Position numbers and translations under genes: made by a program
The notes under the pieces: model-generated
Seen by the model: the letters and a program-made list of their open reading frames with translations, nothing else
Databases searched by the model: none
Told to the model about the DNA's origin: nothing
Assembly (NCBI GenBank): GCA_037179335.1
Contig: JAKZHN010000011.1
Span: 1,022,428-1,086,427 of the forward strand
Direction of reading: 5' to 3'
Origin: Cyclaneusma minus
Taxonomy: Eukaryota > Ascomycota > Leotiomycetes > Marthamycetales > Marthamycetaceae
DNA length: 64,000 bases
Shown here: piece by piece, positions 43,317-55,987 of the stretch
How the letters are laid out: every line of letters starts with the position of its first letter
How positions within the stretch are numbered: the stretch's first letter is position 1

Positions 43317-46218
43317 TCAAGTCACAACCGGACTACTATCCGCAGCCTTACAAGTCAACCCCACTCCCTCGCACACAACCCCCTCCGCCAACTCCCCACT
43401 CCCACTACCAACCCAAAACCCAAACCCCGCCGTCCCATCATCCCCAACCCCCGGAACCACCCAATTCTGCGCTTCCACATCCCACACACTAACATCCTTC
43501 CTCGTCAACCCCAGCCCCACAACCTCACTCTCCCCCGGCGTCAGCACCCCCGTTTTCGCAAAATCCCTCAATTGTATAACCGGCGTATCATAGTTCGTAT
43601 TATTCGGATAGCTGACAAACAACATCGCTACACCCTTTCCAGAATAGGTGGAGCCGGTATTGGTTACTGTGACGGAGATGTTATACATCGTATCCCACAG
43701 CGCCGGATTCCCGCCCTGGGAACCCCCAGCAACCGGATCCGGTTGTGGTGTTGTTGAATAACCAGTGGGATATGGATAGCTGCCGTTCTTGGCAGCAGCA
43801 CTGGATGGATCGTCCAAGTACGGGTATAGGTAGCGCCAGATTTTCGTGAAACCTGTAGGGTAGGCGACTTCAGAGGGATCAGGGATGCTCGTGTTGTAGC
43901 TCGGGATCGTACTCGTAGTTTTGGCAGCGCGCGCAGGTGGGCGCTCGGTCAACGGCGTTGTTGCGATGATGGTAGCATCCGTGAACGAAAAAGTCGTGTA
44001 GGACAGCCCGTAACCGAACGCATATCTTGGTGCGATATTTTGCTTATTCAAATAGCGATAGTCGATATAAAGCCCCTCGGAAAAAGTATCTTGCACTTGA
44101 CCAAGTTCCAATTCTATGAGTGAGAGCGAATCAGGGTAATCGGATTCAGATACGGGGATTGAGTAGGGAAGGTGGCCGGAAGGCGAAAAAGAGCCGAAGA
44201 GGATGTCGGTTAAAGAACTGCCGGCTTCTTGTCCGGGGAGGTGCGCGATTAGAATGCTTTTTACGGAGGTCAGGTTGTACCAGGGTTCAACGAGGATGGA
44301 GCCTACGGTATGGACGACAACGATGACGGTGGAAAATTGGGCGGCAGCGGCTTGAACTAGGGCGTCGCCGTCGTGCCAGGCGGAAAGACCGGCGCTGTTG
44401 CGGTCGCCGATGTTGCCTTCGACGGTGAAGGATTCTTCGCCGCTGTTGGAGTTGATGAATACGATGGCGATGTCGGAGGGGGTTGGGGAGAGAGAAGTGG
44501 GGTATGTGTCGCTGGAGTAGTAGGTTAGGTTGGAGACGTTGGCTTTGAGTGCGGTGATGGGGTCGTCGAAATAGGGGTAGTTGGCAGTGCCTGGCATGAA
44601 ATTAGCAGGCGGCAAATTCAGGAGTAGTACATGTCGTTGCCATACCGCTTCCCCAACCCATGCCCAAGGTTCCTGTATCACAGGCTTTGTTCGAACAGGC
44701 ATTCGCTCCATCAGGGTTGACTTGGGCATCCGAACCAAACACATACAAGCTGATGTTGGTCTGCAGAGGCAGCGTCGCATTGTCGTTCTTCAGCATCACA
44801 ATACCCTCTCTTGCAATCTCGCGAACTACCGTCGAATGGTCATCTTCAACGTCGACATATTCATTTGTCTCACAGGTCGGTGACAGCAACGCTCCTGGGT
44901 AGCATTCGCCCGTAGCATCAGCCGTGTTTACCGAAAAGTTTGGCTCCGGGTAGTCTTGATCTTGGCCCATTTGGTACCAAGTGGCCACAATACGAGTCAC
45001 CATATCATTTAGACGATCCAGGGGCATAGTTCCGTTTAGCACGGCTGTAGAGAGCTCGTAAGCCCAGTAGGCCTCGCCGAGTAGTGGGATATCGCCATCT
45101 CCAGGCATTGCCATGTCTAAGCCGCTCAAAGCAGAAGCAACACCGCTGTCTTGAGATAGCCAGTCGCACATGACCTACATCACATGTTAGTGGTTTCTAA
45201 ACTTCTCGAACTCAAGGGTGTAAATACCAAGCCCTGGAAACCCAACTCATCCTTCAGTATACCATTAATCAGCATACTATTTTGACTTGCAGCACTCCCA
45301 TTGACCTGTCTCCTGTCAGTATCTATCAAGCATCACCATTGGAAGACTCACCTCATTATAACTCGTCATAACCGCCCCAACCCCCGCCCTAATCGCCTCA
45401 GCAAACGGCCACAAATACAACTCATGCAACGTTCGATCATCCAAATTACTACTCAACGGCATATACAGCCCACTAGGAATACTCCTCATCCTCCACTCCT
45501 CCTGCTCATTCCCAATCAGATGCTTGATAGTAGCAATAACCCCATTTTCTTGCATCCCTTTCACAGTCTGCCCACCACCGATCGCCTGCAACACCGGATC
45601 CGCACCAAAGCCTTCCCAATTCCTTCCTGCTCGAGGTTTGCGACCTAGAGGTCCTACGGTAGGTCCAAGTTGGATATTCACACCTTTGCCTCGCGCTTCG
45701 GCTCCGAGTGCGGCGCCGCGGGCGTACATGAGGTCTTTGTTGAATGTGGCGCCGGTGGTGATACCGGCTGGGAATGCGGTGTTGTTTTGGGTGTCTTTGA
45801 CACCGAGGGCGGAGTCGGCTAGGCATAACATGGGGATGCCGAAGCGCTCTGCTGATCCTGTGTTTCCTGTACAACGTTCCTACGTTCCATGTCAACTCTC
45901 GCTACCTAAACAAGCAGGTTAGACAATATAAACACGTGATGTTACCATAAAGTAGCCATTTCCGGAAGTCAAGTTGACTTTCTCTGCTAATGTCATATTC
46001 GATACCACTGCTTGAGCTTTGCTGTATGATTCCGTCCATTCAGAAACCCAGCCGCCTTTCGGTGTCGGATAGTAGGGAGCAGCGACATATTCAGCGGGTA
46101 CCGAGTCACGTTTTGCAAATGGTGAGACGGGAGGAAGTTCTCGGGCTTGTAGCAAGGGAGTTGAGCATAAGGAGCCAACAACGAGAGAAAGTACAGCAAC
46201 TGAGTGAAAGAGAGGCAT
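43317..46218 (-). CDS. Secreted GH3 beta-glucosidase
   Basis: Hydrolyses terminal beta-glucosyl residues, for example from cellobiose, outside the cell. Exons 46218-45946, 45879-45352, 45305-45228, 45174-44646 and 44590-43317 give 893 aa. The start at 46218 is chosen because it begins a signal peptide (MPLFHSVAVLSLVVGSLCS); an in-frame ATG at 46311 would bury it. Domain order is normal: NMTLAEKVNLTSG, GPTVGPLGRKPRAGRNWEGF, IKHLIGNEQE, MTSYNEVNGS, then VMCDW with the nucleophile Asp at about 297 (Cys replaces the usual Ser before it). The alpha/beta sandwich domain and a FAYGYGLSYTTFSF linker precede an FN3-like domain (VTVTNTGS, GKGVAMLFVSYP). Many N-x-S/T sites. A Pro/Ser/Tyr-rich insert lies before the FN3 part. 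Confidence 0.94.
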
Positions 46219-48038
46219 GTTGGCTGTATTCCAGGCCAACTGCCTATGAGCAAGGAAGCAAAATGAGCGAAGGAGCGTGAAAAGAGAACGACCGAGGGAA
46301 AGGGACCTCATCTGTATGATAATGGCTTATGGCCGGCTCGTGATCTGGGGTCGAAGAGTAACCGGCCCTATGCGGGGGTAACGCGAGCTATGAGAAGAAG
46401 GATCCCTCGGATCATCCGCCAAAATAGCTCTGGTAGGACAGAACCAGGAACAAGCCACATCCGCGATGGAAACTTAACAACCGTCTGTTAAGAAGCGGGA
46501 ATGGGGGGACAAGGAGAGACCACGCGGACAATGACATATGAGAATACCAATATAGAAGACTTGCATGCAGCTCGCACGCGTGCCTGGAGAGGTCATACAC
46601 GGTACCTGCAGAGGTGCTGAGATGGGTCACTGCCCCTGTGTTGGCTTGGTGTTGGAGGATTCAGTCGATGTCGATGAGCGGCTCGGATGGAAAGGTGGAG
46701 GGTTGAGCAATCTATTGATAGGAGATTTCTTTCGGAGCATGAGCCCAAAGCAGATGCATCTGCTGTAAGCCATGGTATTCGCAGCGTTTGCAGGCCGGGA
46801 GGGAGTCTTCGCGATCTGAGGACCTGACGATGTTATAAGGCTCTCATCAGCAGCAACGTATCCCGCTCTTCGAAGCCTTGCGCGAGTTTGTGTCGTCTGT
46901 CGTCTGGTCAATCGGCATAGAAGAGTTAAGACAGAGGAGAACGTGGGAGAACGTGGGAATGCGGAGAGTGCGGAGAAGATCTAAGCGGATCCGAGCATCC
47001 ATGTCCCGGCATTCGCACATAGATCGAAACACGAACCCACAAAATCAAGACTTCTGGTTTGTCGATCTCGACAAGGGTCAAGACGACGGACCTCGGGCCG
47101 TTGTGACATGAGGTAATAACGTTCACTTCGCGCCGTTAAATCGAGAAACATGTGAAGTCTCTCGAGGTAGAGATGGCAGATGCTGCGATGCAGGATCAAG
47201 GATTCAGGAACATGTGTGACCCGAAAAGAGATCTCATTTCCGCAGCGCACGCGAGCGATTTACCGCTTTCTCGATCAAGACGGTGCCAACGCGAGGATTC
47301 GCGTCCCTTCAGGCTGATATAAGCCCACTCACTCGCTTTGAGATTCAAGTCACTTAGGATTACTTCACAATCATTCGAAGACCAGTAAGTGGTTTTTTGA
47401 AAAAGTGCATTCTATGCTATGGTATTTACTACCGCAAGAAATGCTGTGCACCCGTATGCTTATAGCATCTGGCACATGCTATGTCTGCTATGGACTCATC
47501 AAAAGACCTATTCCCCAGCTGGGTACTGTCTCTTGGTGAGCTTCCATGCTGACTCCTCCTCTGTTCATCTATCCCCTTCTATCCCCAATGAACAATCTGG
47601 ATCTCCCCATGATGAAGCCCCAACTCCGAATGCTTGTTCCCATTCTCAAATGCCGAATAATTTGCCGAACGCCTTGCTCCCGAAATGCAATGCGCCAATT
47701 CCTTGTCTCTAAGCGGCGAAAATGAAAGCAATGAGGGAGTGCCCTTCCCATCCACACGTAGCTATTCCCACAAGACAAAACAAAAGAAAGAGAAGAAAGA
47801 ACTCCAACAACCCCATTGCTCCATTGGTCATTGTCCAAGTATGCATCGATCTCGTTCGTAAAAGCTGGAATGGAGAATGGAGATCGCGCTATCAGGTGTG
47901 CGCTCGAGCTTGTGTGAGGAAGAAGGCTCGCGCTATCGAGTAGGCGATTGAACGTGTACGAGTATGAGGGATCGTAGTATCAGGTATGCGGTCGAGTATG
48001 CGATCGAGCGTGTGCGATCGAACGAAGTAGAGGCGTAA
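46219..48038. other. Intergenic region, no gene seen
   Basis: 1.8 kb holding the GH3 promoter and the 3' flank of MEX67. A purine/CGATCGA-type repeated word (GATCGAGCGTGTGCGATCGA-like) occurs near 47900-48025. No coding gene or RNA gene recognised. Confidence 0.5.
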
Positions 48039-50146
48039 TCAGATGACGGTACCCGGTGGGTTGAACGCGTCAGCAGGGAGTTTGGCCTAGGGCGCAGTTA
48101 GCATCTTGATTCTCCATGGCGATGAGGGACAGTGTTCTAGCTTACCTTGTTGGCTTCGAAGGCCACCATGGCTTTCGCCAAGTCCCAATCACTCTGGCTC
48201 AGGCAGAGAGCGGCGTACTGAACAGTCATATTGGTCTGAGCAATGAGCTGACGAGCAATACCTTCTTTGATCTGATCCTCGGTAGGTGTAGGGTTAAGAG
48301 GCATCTGAGTGGCGGGTGCGAGCGGATTGGCCGGTAACATGTTGTTGACCGGTTGCAAGGCATTGGCCGGTTGCGCGCTGTTGACAGGGGCCTGCAGCTG
48401 AGGCTGCTTCTTGGGCTGAGCAACTGGACCATACGCACGAAGAACCAAGATATCGCTCACAACACGAATGTGAAGTCCACCGACAGGGCCAGGTCCCAGG
48501 ACAAAGTTTCTCGAGAAACTGCGCAGGTATGTCTGGTCGCTGTTTGGGTCCTTGTCCTCGAATACTCCGTGAATGTCGATTATCAAGCCATCGACATTCT
48601 GGGTTGGGTTGTTGGGGTCCTCAAGCCCTTGCACAGCCTTACAGTCGACCATGTACTTGCGGTTCTGCTTGACGATTTCGGGGTGGCGGGTGGCTGGAAG
48701 GCTATCCCAGAGGGCCACGATGGAGTCGACACCATGGCATTCGCGGTTTTTCCTTGCCGTGAAGTGGTTGACCTTGACGAGGTTGCGGGACGACTTGATG
48801 TATGCGCCCCATGTGGGGGGTGGCATATCTGGGAGGTCGGCGCGTGGTGCAGAGACATTGACGGCAAGTGAGTACATTGATGTGCTATCGTAGAACTTGC
48901 GGGCAAGAGCAGTGCGGTCGCTGTCGTAAAGAACGAAGAATTCTTTGATGAAGCCTTCACCAACACCGGAGACATCTCGGAAGTCGGGACCACGAACTGG
49001 GATCGGGCAGGTGCCCTTCTTGAGGGCTGACTGTTCTTCGAGGGCTGCAGTAACCTCGGCATCGCTCCTGATTTGAATGCCGTTGAGGGTTCGGAGAGTC
49101 GGGTACCAGCGGACGAGCTCTGAGCCGTCGCTGTCGGCGAGTGTCTGATCGACAATCAAGTTCTCAAGAAAACGGAACTTCCATCTCCAACCGCGCAGAC
49201 CTCCAAGAGTAAAGCTATTACGCGAAATATCGAGGTTCTGGAGTTCCGGAAATGTCTGTGCCAGAGCCGTAACGTGGATGACATTCTCAAGGCCGTTGTC
49301 TGAAAGCGTGATACTGAGGATTGCTTCACGCTTGGCCTTGAGAGAGGTGAAGATTCCGTTGCAGACGGCCATGAGGGCCGGGAAAAGCTTCGTAATTCTC
49401 TGCTGGTGGTCGAACATTCCCAGTTCAATCAACTCCGGATCTTGACGGAGGTCCGAAAGATTGAGTAGCTTGGCGGCGCCGTCATAGCGACGGCCCAGGA
49501 TTCCCTTGAGGCGGTCCTTGAGCACTTGCGTTTCTTCGGAAACTTGACCCTTCGGAGGAGAGACATCTTGGCCAGCGAATTTCTCGATATTGAGTGTGGC
49601 AGATGCGAACTTGAAGTTGTTCAGGGTGAGTATGGCTTGGGCATCTGCCTCGCTGACGGAAATGATGACCCAGTCTCCATCAATACGACTCTGTTTGAGG
49701 TTAGCATTGCGCGCAGTTTCTACGGGGTCCTTTTAACGTACCTTCTTGACGCGCACTTCTTTGCCGTCATCACGGTGTCCCGTGGCCTTGCGTTCCAGGA
49801 AAGAGAGAAGGTCTTGCAGGCCACCGTCGGGGTTCGAAGCTGCTTTGCTGTCCTTCAGACCGTGGACACGTAGCTGCGAGAGCTTGATCAGCTCCCGGGG
49901 AGCTCTGCCAGCCTGGCGCGCACCGCGTGGTATGGCACCATGAACTCGAGTAGGGCGGTCGAGTGCGGATGGGCGAGCTCTGGTGGAGCGAACGCGCTTT
50001 GCGCCGCCTTCAGCATCCATGACCAGGTCGCCATCGTTATCGGTACGAGCTCTGCGCTTCTGGATGCCGCCGCGCTGAGGGCGCAAGGGATCAGCGGAGT
50101 CTCGGGGTCCCGAAGGACGAGTTGATCGTCTGGGCGCAGGCGGCAT
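48039..50146 (-). CDS. MEX67: mRNA export receptor Mex67/NXF1
   Basis: Binds mRNPs with Mtr2 and carries them through nuclear pores. Exons 50146-49742, 49690-48146 and 48086-48039 give 665 aa. The N-terminus is Arg-rich (RRSTRPSGPR, KRRARTDND), then comes an RNA-binding domain (SRIDGDWVIISVSEADAQA) and leucine-rich repeats (LQNLDISRNSF, LENLIVDQT). An NTF2-like domain follows (FIKEFFVLYDSDRTALARKF ... SFSRNFVLGP) and finally a Pro/Gln/Asn-rich linker. The C-terminal TAP-C/UBA (MTVQYAALCLSQSDWDLAKA) continues across the last intron into LPADAFNPPGTVI. All introns are phase 0. Divergent from ERV46, with 1.2 kb between them. Confidence 0.95.
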
Positions 50147-51393
50147 GGCGACTGCGGCGCGATCTTGACGTTGTATCAGAGGAAGATGTAGCGAAGAAGG
50201 ACGAATGGGGGTGGGCGCAGTGAGTCAGAGCGAAGAAAGAGCGTCGGCGCGGGACCTTGCTCAGTCGGGATGGTCGGCGACGAAGTGCGCAGTGTAGGTG
50301 TGGATTCTAGGAGCTGCCTTTGCGAAAGAAGGAGGGCACAGCTTGTCGGGCTGAGGCAGGACCTTAGGAAGTGCGGTTCGAAAGAATCAGAGGCGGCGCA
50401 TGCGCAGTCGGTGTTCTGGAACGAAGAGAAGAGAATGCAGTAGAAGGAGAGTGCGCGAGTGGGGTGCTGCAGAGGTTGTTGCAACTTGCAAGTTGGAGGT
50501 TGAGCCGCCCGCGCTTTTGATCGGCGCTAAGTACTCTAGCCTGGTGCTTCCACTTTTGTCCCAGCCGCGCCGTGCAGCCTCGCCAGCCTCGCAAATCCCG
50601 GACTCAGCGGACAGACAGCATGAATTCTTCCGTCCACTTTGGATTACGTCTGATGATATAGACTATAGATAATTGATTTCGCTGGGTTGGTTCCTGCGCT
50701 GGCTCTAATACTGGTTTGATGCTAGAGCCAACTGTTTTTTGGCAATTGTCCAGCTGGACCGGCTCCTCTGGTGACAGCCTCACGTCCAATCTTGCAGCCA
50801 TTATTTTTGGCCCATGCGTCCCGGAAATGGTCAAATGGCTTGGGTCATTTGGAAAAAGTATAATCCATCATAGTAATTGAGAAAAATCCTGGATGATTGC
50901 CAAAGTATTTCTGATATTTAGGTAAGCAATACATGGAGGCACGTTCAGGCTTCAGAATGACCCCCATGTTGAAAGTTGAAGCGGTCTTGGCCAGCAAGAG
51001 TTCCAGAAGTTCCACGGGCAGGCTCATCACATAATTGTCACCCTGGCACCCACGAGCTCCGTGCAGTCCCCGGCCTGCACCCCACCAGGCGATGCTAAGA
51101 CAATACCTGTCCTTTTTGACACAACGCGTACTCTCTCTCCCTCAAGCCAGTTTCTCTCCTTCTATCCACGCCCACGCACTCATTCTTTTGTGCTTCTCCT
51201 CGGAAATGTGTCTCGGCCTGCAGCATTGACGACTCCAGGCCCGCCATTCCGCCCCTTCTATATGCTTCTTCAAAGCCAATTGTCAAGTGTTCTTTAGCCT
51301 TCCCGCCTTGGCCTCCTCCGGGCCGCGCAGCGCTCCCCAGCATAGCAACCACATACAACACCGCATAGGTTGTGTTGAAACAAATCTGTCAAC
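50147..51393. promoter_or_regulatory. Divergent MEX67/ERV46 promoter region
   Basis: 1.25 kb between the two divergent ATGs. The right part (51100-51390) is CT-rich on the plus strand, typical of an expressed leader. No additional gene or repeat recognised. Confidence 0.5.
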
Positions 51394-52913
51394 ATGGCGC
51401 CCAAATCGCGATTCACCAGGCTCGATGCCTTTACGAAGACGGTCGACGAGGCTCGCATTCGGACGACGAGCGGTGGTATTGTAACAATAGCCTCCCTGCT
51501 GATTCTGCTGTACTTGGCTTGGGGAGAATGGAAGGACTACCGGAAAATCGTTGTACATCCCGAATTGATAGTCGACAAGGGCAGAGGTATGTGTGTTGGA
51601 GTGTGCTGGAAAGATGCCATTATGGGAATCCGTGGGCTCGCTGCTAAGATTGCGCTCTAGGTGAACGAATGGAAATCCATCTGAACATTACTTTCCCGAG
51701 AATACCCTGCGAACTGCTCTCCCTCGATGTGATGGATGTTTCTGGCGAACAACAGACTGGAGTTATGCATGGAGTGAACAAGGTCAGGCTTGCGCCGCCA
51801 GCAGAGGGCGGAGGGGTTATCGATGTGAAGGCATTGGATCTGTACGTGGAACCCCTGGCTCTTTCCACTACCGACCAAATACTGACAAGAGTTATAGACA
51901 CGCCGCCGACGATGCCGCTCCACATCTCGACCCCGACTACTGCGGTAGCTGTTACGGAGTAAACGCCCCCAAGGAAGCCCAGAAACCCGGCTGCTGCCAG
52001 ACCTGCGACGAAGTACGAGACGCCTACGCCCAAGCATCCTGGGCATTCGGGCGCGGCGAGAACGTCGAACAATGCGAGCGTGAACACTACGGCGAAAAGC
52101 TAGACTCTCAGAGAAAAGAAGGCTGCAGGATTGAGGGAGGTCTGCGGGTCAACAAGGTGGTTGGAAACTTCCACGTTGCGCCTGGCCGCAGTTTCAGCAA
52201 CGGCAACATGCACGTCCACGACTTGAACAACTACTTCGACACGCCCGTCGAAGGCGGCCATACTTTCGATCATATCATCCACCACCTGCGCTTCGGACCT
52301 CAGCTTCCAGAGGAAGTCACGAATAGGCTGGGCGCGAAGGATATGCCGTGGACGAATCACCATGTCAACCCCTTAGACGGTCATTCGCAGACTACCGATG
52401 ACCCGGCCTACAATTTCATGTACTTTGTGAAGGTGGTTTCGACCTCTTATCTCCCACTCGGAGGAGAATACCGCGAGTACGAGAGCAGCGATGATGCCAA
52501 CATCGGTCTGGGCGCTTACGGACACTCCATGGACGGCAGCGTCGAGACGCACCAATACTCGGTTACTAGCCACCGCAGGAGCTTGAACGGAGGAGATGAT
52601 GCGGGTGAAGGTCACAAGGAGCGTCTCCATGCCCGAGGAGGAATCCCCGGTGTCTTTTTCTCCTACGTAAGTCGGGACTCTTATTTTGGTTTTTGCACAC
52701 GATACATGCCTTTGCATCTGTACTAACTTTTATCACCAGGACATCTCTCCCATGAAGGTGATCAACCGCGAAGAACGCACCAAGACGCTTTCTGGATTTT
52801 TGACTGGACTATGCGCCATCGTTGGCGGAACACTGACAGTGGCAGCTGCTGTAGATAGGGGTGTGTACGAGGGAGCAAACAGGCTCAGAAAGATACAGTC
52901 CAAGACGATGTGA
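51394..52913 (+). CDS. ERV46: ER-Golgi COPII vesicle protein Erv46
   Basis: Cargo receptor subunit that cycles between ER and Golgi with Erv41. Exons 51394-51586, 51661-51841, 51898-52666 and 52740-52913 give 438 aa. The first hydrophobic helix (GGIVTIASLLILLYLAW, about 27-43) is followed by a lumenal domain with ITFPRIPCELLSLDVMDVSG, then the Cys-rich CGSCYGVNAP and CCQTCDEVRDAY motifs (redox-type C-x2-C pairs), GNFHVAPGRSF, NHHVNPLDG and YFVKVVSTSYLP. The second helix is LTGLCAIVGGTLTVAAAVD near the C-terminus, which ends KIQSKTM. Topology: two-pass, with short cytosolic ends. Confidence 0.95.
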
Positions 52914-53599
52914 GCAGATGGAGACCATGTAGAATAAATATATATCGCCCTTTTTACAAGTTTGGAAATCTCGAGCAACAGTGGATGAGCCGAGAGAGGG
53001 GCTCATTGCATTCTTGGGATCGGCGTTCTGGAGGAAATCTTCCTGATCACCTTGGGCGGTTCATAGATTCAGACAATGGGATTTTTTTTTTTTTCGAATT
53101 CGCTCCTTGCGGTTCAGGATACCGATGCTTGTGGGATGGGATTCTGAAATCCCATGGTTGTTTATGGTCATCGTCATGCGTTTTGCCTCGAAAGCCCCTG
53201 GGAGCCTCATTCTTCGATCGAGTACCGGTCTTCAGCCCTTGACATCCTTCAATCCAATCATTGTGAAGCAATGGGCTGTAGATCAACAAAAGTGAGATTG
53301 ACATCATAAAAATCCAGGGTCCACATGTCCCCCTCGTGCAACCATGACCTCATGGGTCCCTCTGTATATATCAGACTAGACGCATGCTACCGCAAGCGCC
53401 AAACTCTACTTGCTCCGGTAAAGACTAAAGCTGAAGAGACCTGATGGCATTTTGGAAAACCGTCCGCGCTTACCCACTCACAACTCTCACAACAAAATCA
53501 AGTACTCCAAGCAGGGCAAGCAGGGCAAGCACCAACCAACTCAAACAGCTTTGCCTTCAAAATCAACACACGTGCAGACTATTCAGTCAGAGGAAAAAG
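52914..53599. other. Intergenic, with possible upstream start for GFA protein
   Basis: Contains a run of 14 T (about 53081-53094) in the ERV46 3' flank. The last 156 bases are open in the frame of the following gene (see dual-start note). Confidence 0.5.
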
Positions 53600-54439
53600 A
53601 TGGCACAGCACTACACTGGATCTTGCTACTGTCGCGAGATTAAGTATAGCATTGATGTTAAGCCTGAGGATGCTAGGACGAGTCTGTGTCATTGCAATAA
53701 CTGCAAGGTGATTCTTCCCTACCTACTCCTCCGTCTCCTATCAACTTCTCTTCGAGTATCATCGTATCTTACCTCCGAGCTCCTTCACTCACCTTCCCTC
53801 CTTCACGAAATCTCTCACCCACTCACCTCACCAACATATCAACAACCCATTACCTTTTGGAATGTTGATGCTAACTGTGTATATGCAGAAATTCTTCGGC
53901 ACCAACTACGGCCTGACAACCAAACTCCCAATCGAATCTTTCAAGATCACCCAGGGCGAGCCGAAAGTACATGAAGCGGATAATGGATCGGGCAGTCTGC
54001 TGCATCGGGAGTTCTGTGGCACTTGTGGGGGCGGGATCTTGGAGTATGGCGTGAGTTGCGAGAGCATTCCCCTTCTCTCCCCTATATGTCTGCTTCAATG
54101 TCCTCGGGAACTGGGAAATATTGAAGCCGGAAGGAGAGAGGGCAAACGAGAGATTGATGGTAGAAGCTGACAGTGATATATAGGAACAAGCAAAAGACAA
54201 GTTCAGATACGTGATGTACGGCACGATCGATAAACCGAAGGGATTGGAGCCGAAGGGAGAGTTCTTCTGCAAGTATCGGTCGGAGTGGATGCCGGAGATT
54301 GATGGTAAGGCTGCTTTTCCTCCCAAGATTTGGGGATAGGGCAATGCGGAATTTCAAGTTCTGGAACCTGTTTGACTGACAGTGACGGCTGATGTTTTTG
54401 CAAACAGGAATCTTCCACAAGCAGGAGCTCAAGGAATGA
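53600..54439 (+). CDS. GFA-family (Mss4-like) zinc protein
   Basis: Glutathione-dependent formaldehyde-activating enzyme family, a zinc-binding Mss4-like fold. Exons 53600-53707, 53889-54050, 54184-54304 and 54408-54439 give 140 aa. Zinc ligands are visible: the GSCYCREIKY pair, CHCNNCK and FCGTCG. The second exon starts KFFGTNYGLTTKL and the third EQAKDKFRYV. An in-frame upstream ATG at 53444 would add 52 residues rich in Arg, Ser and Thr with almost no acidic residue, resembling a mitochondrial presequence, so two products are possible. The start at 53600 corresponds to the family's usual N-terminus. Enzyme specificity is not deducible. Confidence 0.85.
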
Positions 54440-55987
54440 CTTGGTAGAGTGAGATCGAGCCTTTAGGAGCGCGAAGTGGGAACCGAATGCGGATCATTAG
54501 GATGTCATTTGACTTTCGAGCCGGTGGTGAGATCCGAAATAGAGTTTTTCCAGATCCTGGGACTCGGGAATACCGGGTGGATCCGATCATCTTGGTGGTG
54601 GGGATGGAATCATCAATGGATTTGGAATTCCTTCGGGGCTCTCTGATGAGATGGAGCCTGGGAGGATGGCTGAGCAAGACTTGGGATCGCCAGGATCTCT
54701 CGAGGTCTGACTGAGCATCGCGGGGACCATTCTGCCACCAGGATGCAAGCTGCCGAGTTTCGTGATTCAGAAACAGCGCTTCCAAACATGGTGCAAAAAC
54801 TTGAAACTGTGAAACATCAATACTATCTTGGTGACACGGTGACCATCTTCGTAGATGGATGTTCGGAAGTTGAGGGTTTTCGGGGCCTTCGGCGATCTCC
54901 AACGATATAAATAGCGATGAGCCGGTAGCAGGATGTGATCTAGGGGCATTGACGTTTGAAATTCGTACCCCACACTACAGCGGCCGGCAATTCAATGGCA
55001 GAGACGGCTCAGCCTGGCAACACCCGAGGCACCCTTCTTTAACATTTGTTACGGGGAATTAGAATTTAGTTTGAAAATTCCGACATATCTGAGTTTGAGA
55101 GTCGAATATCCGTGGAGAAATTGGAAAAAGACAGATGCACGTGTGGTTTGTAAAACTGGGAAATCTGAACATGACGCGCATAAAAAGGGCAGCTGGTTCA
55201 TCAAACGGAGATTTACGGTAGATTAAATCAGATTAAAACGGCTCCACGACTGAAGGCTCCAACAAGGAAGAAGTTGAAGATTCTGGAAATGCTAAATATG
55301 GAAATTCCAGAATGCCGTCTTTGAAGTATAGAGTTATTTTCCCCTTACCGCGTATGGTTATCTTATAAATAAGAATTACACAATCCGTATTCCTTGCGGC
55401 ACCTTGCATTAGCGGCCAGACGGTACCTGATCTGGCTTAGACCGGGATTTGAGGAGGCGTGCCAAGAGTTGGCACATCTCGTATCTGACCAGCATCTTCA
55501 GAGGGGGTCGCCGACGAGGTCTCAGGTCCTCAATTGCCAAAGAACACGGCCGCCAGACTGCAGAAAAGTCGTGCTCAAGGCGGGCCTGACAGTGCAACTG
55601 CGAGGCGACGAAGGAAACAGCACCGACGGCATTCTCTCTCGCCACCGACACCCACTGTCGTTCATCACCAACTTGTCGGATCTCCCCAAACCAACATCGA
55701 ACACCCGGTGGCTGGCCGCACTCCGCCTGCAGCAAACGTCAACAACACTTCTCTTCTCTGCGTGCGCGATTCATCACCACATGCGCACCAACAACTGCTT
55801 ACAGTCGCTGTCTGGATGCTCGATTCAGGCGCATTACTGCACATTCGTCTCCGCTCGTTCAAGCACAACCCTGGCTCGGGACTCTTCCGCTTACTCCAGC
55901 CAGTCCATCGCACGATACTTCTTGGCCTCAACCTTCCCGACCGAATCCAATCTTTACATTGCATGACCGCAATCACGTCTTGCGATC
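54440..55987. other. Intergenic region, no gene seen
   Basis: 1.5 kb upstream of the Sel1-repeat gene. Frames of 100-190 codons at 55394-56016 overlap and lie in its leader; none resembles a family. Confidence 0.5.
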
